Assembly (NCBI GenBank): GCA_041670885.1
Contig: JBAXYJ010000007.1
Span: 1-27,578, forward strand
Source: JAJBWD01 sp041670885
Lineage (GTDB): Bacteria; Bacillota; Clostridia; Clostridiales; Clostridiaceae
Reading direction: 5' to 3'
DNA length: 27,578 nt
A program made the translations under genes and the position numbers. Below, piece by piece: positions 1 through 6,972 of the stretch (position 1 is its first letter; every line of letters starts with the position of its first letter). The notes below the pieces were generated by a model that ran no database searches, was not told where the DNA came from, and saw only the letters and a list, made by a program, of their open reading frames with translations.

Positions 1-344
1 AATGGCCTTTTAAATCTTCGTACATTCATTTTTGGTATTATTGTAAAGAAGAATATCATCATAATCAATGACCTGATAAAAGGAAACATTCCTATGGTAT
101 TTGCTCTGATATGAATTTTTTCAGTTACAATTACAGACCAAAAGCTGGAATTTACCATGCTTACTATGTTCATTATAAGCATTATTGCTAAAGTGAATAC
201 AGTTTGAGGAGTGCTTAATATATTTTTAATAACCTTTCCATATCCCTTAAGCATATTAAATATACTTATGTTTCTTGTCTCCGCTATTCTGATTTTTCCT
301 TGAACGTTTCTAAAAGTGAGTTTTTTTTCATAGTTATCACTCAA
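1..344 (-). pseudogene. MFS-type permease fragment, cut by the window edge
   Basis: An open minus-strand frame runs from a TGA stop at 350-348 to the window edge (about 114 codons). It has two strongly hydrophobic stretches, one beginning TVFTLAIMLIMNIVSMVN and one beginning IGMFPFIRSLIMMIFFF, with a basic segment between and before them. This looks like the region after the central cytoplasmic loop of a 12-helix major facilitator transporter, so the N-terminal half would be missing. The only in-frame start before the match is a TTG at 344-342 without an RBS, and the 190 bases upstream show no coding continuation. An ATG at 332-330 with an A8 tract is in another frame and hits TAG after 15 codons. 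A decayed or truncated permease is the best reading. The family call rests on pattern recognition only, and the 3' part lies outside the window. Confidence 0.45.
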
Positions 345-538
345 ATATCATATTGTAATGTAATTTTATACCTAAGAATAGTATTTTACAATAAATAGCC
401 AAATTATTATTAATTTCCTATATTATTTATATATCAGAACTATTGTTGATATGGTATAATTTAGATAATGTAAAAATGTGCAAAATTATTGAAAAAATTA
501 TTAATTATAACAATATTCGGCAATTGTGAGGTAGTTTT
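345..538. other. AT-rich intergenic region
   Basis: No gene is visible here. The stretch separates the permease fragment from the divergent GGDEF-EAL gene and carries the latter's probable promoter and RBS. I looked for the missing N-terminal half of the permease in the minus-strand frames and saw only stop-rich AT sequence. Confidence 0.6.
452..460 (+). promoter_or_regulatory. extended -10 promoter of the GGDEF-EAL gene
   Basis: TGGTATAAT is a perfect extended -10 element (TGnTATAAT), about 80 bases before the start codon. No good -35 hexamer sits 16-18 bases upstream, which extended -10 promoters tolerate. The RBS GAGGT is at 528-532. Confidence 0.5.
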
Positions 539-2899
539 ATGAAAAAAAAGGGTTCATTAAAAAATTTTATATTAAAAAATTACCTGTTTATTATAATCGT
601 TTCTGCAATTGTAATATTGCTTATAGATTCTATGGTTTTAATTAAGTATTTTAGTTTAAGCGTTATGAACAATGACGAAATGATTTCTGAAAATATCAGC
701 AGAAATTTAAACACCTATTTAAATCAACCTTTAGATAATTTAAAATATGCTGACAGTGTTATAGAAAATGGGGGAAATGCAGGTAATATATTAAACAGTA
801 TATTAAGCAGTAACAAGATATTTGAAAAAATTGAAATTTTAAATAAAAATGGACTGGTTATTGATTCTTTTCCTAAACAAGACAGCGAAGGAGGAGCTGA
901 CAGATCTAAAGAAGATTATTATAAGGCAGCTATAGAAAAAAATGTATTTTGGTCAGGAAATTTAAATTCAAAAAATCCAGCTGCCCCAGAAGCTTTATTA
1001 GAATATCCCGGTAATAAATATATTTTATTAGGTTATCTTAATTTAAAAGACATAGTAAGCTCATATAAAGATTTAATCAGTAATGGCCTGGAAATTTCAG
1101 TTATTGATGAAAACGGAATTTATATATCAAATAATAAAACCAGCTTTAATAATAAATCAGCAGATGAAAATTTAATAAAAAATATTAAAAATAGATCAGA
1201 AAAAATTGATTCTTTTATTTATAAAGATAAAACCAATAAGAAAATCATGTTAAGCTATACAGCTAATAAGACTACAGGATGGTATGTGGCAGTCAGTCAG
1301 CCTTATTACTTTGCAATAAAGCCTATATTTATCATAATTACAGGTATCATTATAGTATTAATCATAATAATAGCTTCAATTACCTTATTTCTGTATTTCA
1401 GAGCTGTAATTATTGAAAAAGCCTTTAATAGCTTAAGCTGTCAAACAAGCCTGGTGGCAAAAGGTCAGTGCGAAAAAATGATAGTAATGGATAGTTTCAC
1501 TGAGTTTAATTATTTATCTGATAATATTAATGAAATGATTACAAAAATTAAAGAAAGAGATCAGAGCCTGAAGAAAATGGCTTATTATGATTCTCTGACA
1601 GGGCTTCCAAATAAAATATATCTAAATCTGGAGCTTCAAAAACATATAAAAAATTACAGTAAATCCAGTAAAGCTTTTGGCCTTTTGTATATAGACATAG
1701 ATGATTTTAGAAAAATTAATGATACCTATGGTCATAAAGCAGGAGACGAAGTGTTAATTCAATTCAGCAAAAGGTTAAATATACAGCTGCAGAACAATAT
1801 ATTATGCTTTAGGCTGGGCGGTGATGAATTTGCATTATTGATTCAGGATGTTGAGGGAAGAATAGAGCTGGAATCAGATGTAAAACGTATAATTAATAAA
1901 TTTAAAAAGCCATTTATATATGATGAAAAGGAAATCTATTTCAGTGTAAGCATTGGAGTAACTCTTTATCCCAAAGACGGAGAAGACGAAAGTGAACTGC
2001 TTCAATATGCGGATACCGCTATGTATGCTGCCAAAGAGAAGGGCAAAAATAATTATAAATTCTTTACAGGAAAGATGAGAGATGAAGTTAAAAAGAAACT
2101 GGATATTGAAAGAAATCTAAGAAGGGCACTTTCAAAAAATGAATTTCTTTTATATTACCAGCCTCAAATTGATATTAATAATCTTAGTATTAAGGGCTTT
2201 GAGGCGCTTATAAGATGGAACAGCAGTGAAATGGGCTTTATAAATCCAACTGAATTTATAAGTATTTGCGAAGAGACCAATATGATAATACCAATAAGTA
2301 ATTGGATAATAGAAGAGGCCTGCAAAACTATTAAAAAAATAAATGCAAAACATGAAAAAAATCATACCATATCTATTAACATATCGCCAATTCAGCTAAA
2401 ATATGATAATTTTACTAATGAATTAAAGGATATAATAAATAGGACAGGGATAGAACCTAAGTTTATAGAACTGGAGATAACTGAAAATGTATTAATAAAT
2501 TCCTATAATGAGATACTTGATATTTTATATAAAATCAAAGAAATTGGTGTAAAGATATCACTAGATGATTTTGGGACAGGCTACTCATCCTTTTCATACT
2601 TAAAAAACCTTCCTATAGATTTTCTTAAAATTGATAAGGCTTTCGTTAATAATATAGATAAAGATAATAAGGATTTAAAACTTATAAGATCTATTATAAA
2701 TATGGCTCATGACCTTAATATGAAGGTAATAGCTGAAGGAATAGAAACATTTTCACAGCTTAATTATATAGAAAAAAATAACTGTGATATAGTTCAGGGA
2801 TTCGTATACAGTAAGCCTATACCTGAAGATTTACTTGATGATTATATAATAAAGTACAATGAAGAGGATATTCCTTCAAAACTTATTAAAACCTGTTAA
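539..2899 (+). CDS. membrane-bound GGDEF-EAL cyclic-di-GMP turnover protein
   Basis: Predicted to make and/or break cyclic-di-GMP at the membrane under control of an extracellular sensor domain. The 786-residue protein has a TM helix at about 15-37, an extracytoplasmic Cache-like region to about 255, a second TM at about 261-286, a short HAMP-like linker, a GGDEF domain with intact GGDEF at 427-431, and an EAL domain with EAL at 555-557. The EAL domain also keeps ELEITEN, DDFGTGYSS, the AEGIET glutamate and the QGF motif, so it should be catalytically competent. The inhibitory RxxD site that normally lies five residues before GGDEF is absent (QNNI instead), so product inhibition of the cyclase is not expected. 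The ATG start follows GAGGT by 6 bases. Single-gene unit with its own promoter and terminator. The net activity, cyclase or phosphodiesterase, cannot be read from sequence. Confidence 0.93.
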   Translation: MKKKGSLKNFILKNYLFIIIVSAIVILLIDSMVLIKYFSLSVMNNDEMISENISRNLNTYLNQPLDNLKYADSVIENGGNAGNILNSILSSNKIFEKIEILNKNGLVIDSFPKQDSEGGADRSKEDYYKAAIEKNVFWSGNLNSKNPAAPEALLEYPGNKYILLGYLNLKDIVSSYKDLISNGLEISVIDENGIYISNNKTSFNNKSADENLIKNIKNRSEKIDSFIYKDKTNKKIMLSYTANKTTGWYVAVSQPYYFAIKPIFIIITGIIIVLIIIIASITLFLYFRAVIIEKAFNSLSCQTSLVAKGQCEKMIVMDSFTEFNYLSDNINEMITKIKERDQSLKKMAYYDSLTGLPNKIYLNLELQKHIKNYSKSSKAFGLLYIDIDDFRKINDTYGHKAGDEVLIQFSKRLNIQLQNNILCFRLGGDEFALLIQDVEGRIELESDVKRIINKFKKPFIYDEKEIYFSVSIGVTLYPKDGEDESELLQYADTAMYAAKEKGKNNYKFFTGKMRDEVKKKLDIERNLRRALSKNEFLLYYQPQIDINNLSIKGFEALIRWNSSEMGFINPTEFISICEETNMIIPISNWIIEEACKTIKKINAKHEKNHTISINISPIQLKYDNFTNELKDIINRTGIEPKFIELEITENVLINSYNEILDILYKIKEIGVKISLDDFGTGYSSFSYLKNLPIDFLKIDKAFVNNIDKDNKDLKLIRSIINMAHDLNMKVIAEGIETFSQLNYIEKNNCDIVQGFVYSKPIPEDLLDDYIIKYNEEDIPSKLIKTC

Positions 2900-2904
2900 A
2901 GCAA

Positions 2905-2934
2905 TAAAAAAACCGACCTTGGTCGATTTTTTTA
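2905..2934. terminator. bidirectional terminator between convergent genes
   Basis: A short stem CGACC/GGTCG with a two-base loop is flanked by A-run on the left and T-run on the right, so it can end transcription from both sides. It lies between the GGDEF-EAL stop and the minus-strand aminotransferase stop. Confidence 0.75.
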
Positions 2935-2936
2935 CA

Positions 2937-4130
2937 TTATTTGATTTTTTTATACTCTTCAAGTCCCAGTTTCAAAAGATTAACTGAAGCTTTCAAATCT
3001 TCTTCCTTTAAACAATAGGATATTCTTATTTCATCTTCTCCTAACCCTTTAGTTGCATAAAAGCCGGCAGCAGGAGCTACCATTACTGTTTCGTTATTAT
3101 AGCTGAAATCAGTTAAAAGCCATTTTGAAAAATCCTCAGCATCTTTAACAGGAAGCTTAGCAACTATATAAAAGGCACCTGCTGGTTTTTCGCATATAAC
3201 TCCGGGAATTTCTTTAAGACCATTATACATAATGTTTCTTCTGTTTTCATATTCTTTTTTAACCTTAACAAAGTATTCCTTATCAGTATTTATAAGATTA
3301 GCAGCTGCTATCTGCTCAATGGTTGCAACGCATAGCCTGGACTGACATATCTTTAATGCCTGGTTTATTACCTCTCTGTTTTTTGATGCTAAAAGACCTA
3401 TTCTTGCACCGCAGGCACTATATCTTTTTGATATACTGTCAATCAGTATTATTCTGTCTCGTACACTGTCGAAGAAAAGAGGGGAGGTATATTTAAGATT
3501 ATCGTATACAAACTCCCTGTAAACTTCATCTGAAATAATGTACAGGTTTTTCTCTAAAGCAATCCGGCAAAGCATCTCTATTTCATCATAGGTATATACG
3601 GTTCCGGTTGGATTACCTGGGTTTGCTATAAGAATAGCTCTTGTTCTGTCATTAATTTTGCTTAAAATAGCGTCCATACTTGGCAGATGAAAGCCTTCTT
3701 CTGCTTTTGTCATAAATGGATTAACTTTAACTGAAGCCAGCTCCAAAAATGAATTATAATTTGTATAGAAGGGTTCAGGAATTAATATATTATCTCCTTC
3801 ATCTGCTATGGCCATTACTGCAAAAAGTATCGCCTCGCTGCCTCCATTTGTTATCAGCATTTCACTTTTGTCAAATTCCAGATTCCACTCTTTATAGTAT
3901 TTAATGAAGCTTTCAATAAGCTGATTTATTCCTGCAGAGCTGGAATATTTTAATACTTTATCCTTATAGTTTTTTATACCATCTATAAAGGTGTCCGGAG
4001 TTAAAATGTCCGGCTGCCCAATGTTTAAATGGTATACCTTAATTCCTTTAGACTCAGCTTCTTCACTATATGGAGCAAGTTTTCTGATTGGAGAAAACTG
4101 CATTTTTTTTATTCTATCTGATACTTTCAC
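2937..4130 (-). CDS. PLP-dependent class I/II aminotransferase
   Basis: A fold-type I aminotransferase of 397 residues that transfers an amino group between an amino acid and a 2-oxo acid; substrate unknown. Visible landmarks: substrate-side motif NIGQPD (36-41), NPGNPTG (170-176), cofactor-ring Asp201 and Tyr204 in SDEVYREF, PLP Schiff-base Lys235 in SISKRYSACGARIG, and Arg243. The start is GTG at 4130-4128, preceded by an AGGGGGG RBS 7 bases upstream; an in-frame ATG ten codons later (MQFSPIRKL) has no such RBS. It is the second gene of a pair, 40 bases downstream of another aminotransferase on the same strand, and is probably cotranscribed. It resembles the aspartate/aromatic aminotransferase group, but I would not assign a substrate. 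Confidence 0.9.
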   Translation of the reverse strand: MKVSDRIKKMQFSPIRKLAPYSEEAESKGIKVYHLNIGQPDILTPDTFIDGIKNYKDKVLKYSSSAGINQLIESFIKYYKEWNLEFDKSEMLITNGGSEAILFAVMAIADEGDNILIPEPFYTNYNSFLELASVKVNPFMTKAEEGFHLPSMDAILSKINDRTRAILIANPGNPTGTVYTYDEIEMLCRIALEKNLYIISDEVYREFVYDNLKYTSPLFFDSVRDRIILIDSISKRYSACGARIGLLASKNREVINQALKICQSRLCVATIEQIAAANLINTDKEYFVKVKKEYENRRNIMYNGLKEIPGVICEKPAGAFYIVAKLPVKDAEDFSKWLLTDFSYNNETVMVAPAAGFYATKGLGEDEIRISYCLKEEDLKASVNLLKLGLEEYKKIK

Positions 4131-4170
4131 CTTTAAGCCCCCCTAATTATATATTAATTATTATCGAAAT

Positions 4171-5355
4171 TTAATAGTATTTCTTTAGCAGGTTTCCTAA
4201 TCTTTTAATTCCTTCTTCAATTTTATCTTCAGGCATAGTAGAATAGTTCAGCCTGAAATAATTTTCATGTCCGCCATTTGGGAAAAATGAACCTCCCGGT
4301 ACAAAAGCTACGTTTTGCTCTATAGCCTCCTTAAATATATCTCTTGCATTTAAATTTTCTTTTAGTTCCACCCAGGCAAATAATCCACCCTTAGGACGGG
4401 TATATTTTACTTCCTTTGGAAAGTATGTTTCTATTGATTTTAACATAACATCTCGTCTTTTTCTATATACAGAAACAATTTTTTCTATATGTTTTTGAAT
4501 ATCGTTTTCTTCTAAAAACCTATAGGTTATAAGCTGTGAAACAGTGCTGCTCTGAAGATCCGCTCCCTGCTTGATTAAAATATATTTTCTTATTATTTCG
4601 GGTTTGGCACATACCCAGCCCAGTCTGAATCCGGGACAGAATATTTTGGAAAATGTTCCTAGATATATAACATATCCATCCTTATCAAAGCTCATTATAG
4701 AAGGAAGCCTTTTGCCCTCAAATATAAGATCTCCATAGGGACTATCCTCAATAACCGGAACATTATACTCTTTAGCAAGCTCGGCTATTCTTTTCCTTCT
4801 TGACACCGGCATGGTTTTACCTGAAGGGTTTTGAAAATCCGGTATAGTATATATCATTTTTACTTTATCAGTTGTTTTAAGTGCTTTTTCTAATTCTTCT
4901 ATTATCATTCCATCATCATCAGTAGGGATTTCAACAAAATTAGGCCTGTATACCATAAAAGCATTTATTGCACCAAGGTAACTGGGGCTTTCACATAGTA
5001 TTACATCTCCCTCATTGACAAAAAGCTTGGCAGAAAATTCAAGACCTTGCTGGGAGCCATTTATCATCATAATGTTGTCTTCAGTTACGTTAACATTAGC
5101 TTGGCTCATTATATCGCCGGCAATCTTTTTTCTAAGGGGAGTATAGCCGTCTGTAGAGCTGTATTGAAGGGCAATATCACCTTCCTCTTGAAATACTTTT
5201 TTAGAAATCCTTGCTATTTCTTCTTTTGGAAACAGCTCAGGAGCAGGCAGACCGCCGGCAAAAGATATAACTTCAGGTCTTTCAGTAAGTTTAAGAAGCT
5301 CTCTGATTTCTGAAGCCTTTATCGCACCAGTTCTGTCAGAAAATTGAATGTTCAT
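4171..5355 (-). CDS. PLP-dependent aminotransferase, 2-aminoadipate/MocR-like subgroup
   Basis: A 394-residue fold-type I aminotransferase whose N-terminus (VISFAGGLPAPELFP, about 29-43) and SQQGLE motif are typical of the LysN/2-aminoadipate and aromatic aminotransferase subgroup related to the enzyme domain of MocR regulators. Landmarks: FQNPSG (174-179), Asp204 and Tyr207, Schiff-base Lys237 in GTFSKIFCPGFRLGW, and Arg244. No helix-turn-helix domain precedes it, so it is a free enzyme. The ATG start follows a strong GGAGGT RBS by 6 bases. It leads a two-gene minus-strand unit with the next aminotransferase and has its own promoter carrying a repeated 12-base element (separate entries). The amino donor (aminoadipate, aromatic or branched-chain) is not determinable from sequence. 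Confidence 0.9.
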   Translation of the reverse strand: MNIQFSDRTGAIKASEIRELLKLTERPEVISFAGGLPAPELFPKEEIARISKKVFQEEGDIALQYSSTDGYTPLRKKIAGDIMSQANVNVTEDNIMMINGSQQGLEFSAKLFVNEGDVILCESPSYLGAINAFMVYRPNFVEIPTDDDGMIIEELEKALKTTDKVKMIYTIPDFQNPSGKTMPVSRRKRIAELAKEYNVPVIEDSPYGDLIFEGKRLPSIMSFDKDGYVIYLGTFSKIFCPGFRLGWVCAKPEIIRKYILIKQGADLQSSTVSQLITYRFLEENDIQKHIEKIVSVYRKRRDVMLKSIETYFPKEVKYTRPKGGLFAWVELKENLNARDIFKEAIEQNVAFVPGGSFFPNGGHENYFRLNYSTMPEDKIEEGIKRLGNLLKKYY

Positions 5356-5389
5356 TAAAACACCTCCAAAATCTTTACTTTATATTTTG

Positions 5390-5445
5390 CCTTACCTAAT
5401 TGCTGCAAAAAATTAAGGTTATATATGCAATTTCCTTACCTAATT
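5390..5445 (-). repeat. two direct copies of AATTAGGTAAGG in the aminotransferase leader
   Basis: On the minus strand AATTAGGTAAGG occurs at 5445-5434 and again, identical, at 5401-5390, 44 bases apart. The upstream copy overlaps the predicted transcription start. Identity is partly longer, as both copies lie near ATTGC/GCAATT. The spacing is about four helical turns. This suggests paired operators for a regulator of amino-acid metabolism; the regulator is unknown. Confidence 0.6.
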
Positions 5446-5447
5446 TC

Positions 5448-5476
5448 ATTTTACATTTAAATTTACGTTCCTTCAA
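5448..5476 (-). promoter_or_regulatory. sigma-A-type promoter of the aminotransferase pair
   Basis: Read on the minus strand: -35 TTGAAG (5476-5471), a 17-base spacer, -10 TAAAAT (5453-5448). The expected transcription start is near 5441, inside a copy of the repeated AATTAGGTAAGG element, giving a leader of about 85 bases. Confidence 0.55.
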
Positions 5477-5513
5477 TATTTATACGAAAATTGATGTGAA
5501 AATTTCATAATAT

Positions 5514-5545
5514 TTAGAAAATAAATAAAATTATTTATTTTCTAA
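5514..5545. repeat. perfect 15-bp inverted repeat, AT-only except one G/C pair
   Basis: Arms TTAGAAAATAAATAA (5514-5528) and its exact reverse complement (5531-5545) are separated by AA. It lies between the divergent aminotransferase and miaB promoters, about 40 bases upstream of the aminotransferase -35 and about 55 upstream of the miaB -10. It could be an operator or cruciform-prone element. The T-run and stem could also end stray transcription, but no gene ends here. Confidence 0.7.
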
Positions 5546-5599
5546 TCAATAAAAATATTGTAAGAATTATAACAACTTTTATTTAGATAAATTATAGGG

Positions 5600-5605
5600 T
5601 ATAAT
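5600..5605 (+). promoter_or_regulatory. probable -10 element of the miaB-mutSL operon
   Basis: TATAAT lies 36 bases before the miaB start codon, with the RBS GAGGAG at 5627-5632. No convincing -35 hexamer sits at 16-18 bases upstream (TTTTAT at best), so the promoter is likely weak or activator-dependent. Confidence 0.4.
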
Positions 5606-5641
5606 ATTATAAGCTAAGGAATTATAGAGGAGTGTGTAATA

Positions 5642-6961
5642 TTGAATAAAAAGTTTTATATAGAGACCTGGGGATGCCAGATGAATGAAGAGGACTCAGA
5701 AAAGCTTTCAGGAATGTTGAAAGCTAAAGGCTACCAGGCAGCAGATAAATTAATGGAAGCAGACCTTATTATATATAATACCTGCTGCGTAAGAGAAAAT
5801 GCAGAGCAGAAGGTATATGGAAATATAGGAATACTAAAAAAATATAAAAAGGATAATAAGGACCTTATAATAGCGGTTACAGGATGTATGATGCAGCAGC
5901 AGGGAATGGCGGATAAAATAAGGCGGAAATTTCCTTATGTTGATATAATAATAGGAACCTTTAATTCTTACAAATTTATAGAATATTTAGATCAGGTTTT
6001 AAATACCAGAAAGAAAATAACTGACATACATGAAATACAGGGAGAAATAATAGAGGGAATTCCTGTTGACAGAAAGAGCTCTATTAAAGCATTTGTAACA
6101 ATAATGTATGGCTGTGATAATTTCTGTACATACTGCATTGTACCATATGTAAGAGGAAGGGAAAGAAGCAGAAAATCAGAGGATATAGAAGCTGAAATTA
6201 AAACTTTAGTCTCAAAAGGGTATAAGGAAGTAACACTTTTAGGACAAAATGTAAACTCCTATGGCAAAGGGCTTAATCCTTCCATCAGTTTTTCCGATCT
6301 GCTTAGAAGGATAGATAAAATAGAAGGCTTAGAGAGAATAAGATTTATGACAAGCAATCCAAAGGATCTTACAATAGATTTAATTCAGGCTATAAAAGAA
6401 TGTTCTAAGGTATGTGAGCAGGTTCATATTCCTGTTCAGTCAGGCTCTTCAAGAATTCTTAAATTAATGAACAGAAAGTATGACAGAGAGCATTATCTAA
6501 GTACTATAAAAATGATTAAGGAAAATGTAAAAGATGTTACTTTAACTACTGATATATTAATAGGATTTCCCGGAGAAACAGAAGAGGACTTTTTAGAAAC
6601 AATAAGTCTATGCAGGGAAGTAGAGTTTGATTCTGCCTTTACCTTCCTCTATTCTAAAAGAGAAGGAACTAAGGCTGCAGAGTATGATAATCAGATTCCA
6701 GATAATACAATGCATGATAGATTTAACAGATTAGTTGATACAATAAATACAATAAGTGAAAGAAAGAATAAAGAATATCAAGGCAAAACATACGAAGTCC
6801 TTGTAGAGGGAAAGAGCAAAAATGATGAAAAAACTTTAACCGGAAGAACCAGAGGAGGAAAGCTGGTTAACTTTCTGGGAAGTGAAAGCTCAATAGGAAA
6901 GCTGATTAATGTTAAAATAACTGATGCTAAATCCTTTTCCCTGTTTGGAGAGGAAGTTTAG
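5642..6961 (+). CDS. miaB: tRNA-2-methylthio-N6-dimethylallyladenosine synthase
   Basis: Radical-SAM methylthiotransferase that adds the 2-methylthio group to i6A37 of tRNAs reading UNN codons. At 439 residues it has the full family length. The N-terminal UPF0004 domain carries the auxiliary-cluster cysteines Cys12 (ETWGCQMNEED), Cys48 in NTCCVREN and the GCMMQQ cysteine. The radical-SAM cluster is CDNFCTYC (Cys158, Cys162, Cys165). A C-terminal TRAM domain covers about the last 65 residues. The start is TTG with GAGGAG 9 bases upstream, matching the expected N-terminus. First gene of a co-directional run that also contains miaA, which makes its substrate; mutS follows after 11 bases. The YGCDNFCTYCIVPYVRGRE context and absence of RimO features favour MiaB over RimO or MtaB. 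Confidence 0.97.
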   Translation: MNKKFYIETWGCQMNEEDSEKLSGMLKAKGYQAADKLMEADLIIYNTCCVRENAEQKVYGNIGILKKYKKDNKDLIIAVTGCMMQQQGMADKIRRKFPYVDIIIGTFNSYKFIEYLDQVLNTRKKITDIHEIQGEIIEGIPVDRKSSIKAFVTIMYGCDNFCTYCIVPYVRGRERSRKSEDIEAEIKTLVSKGYKEVTLLGQNVNSYGKGLNPSISFSDLLRRIDKIEGLERIRFMTSNPKDLTIDLIQAIKECSKVCEQVHIPVQSGSSRILKLMNRKYDREHYLSTIKMIKENVKDVTLTTDILIGFPGETEEDFLETISLCREVEFDSAFTFLYSKREGTKAAEYDNQIPDNTMHDRFNRLVDTINTISERKNKEYQGKTYEVLVEGKSKNDEKTLTGRTRGGKLVNFLGSESSIGKLINVKITDAKSFSLFGEEV

Positions 6962-6972
6962 GAGGGTTTATT

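Noticed and set aside
3467..3475. Second TGTCGAA (Spo0A-box core) near 3470
   Set aside because: Lies inside the coding sequence of an aminotransferase, away from any promoter; likely chance.
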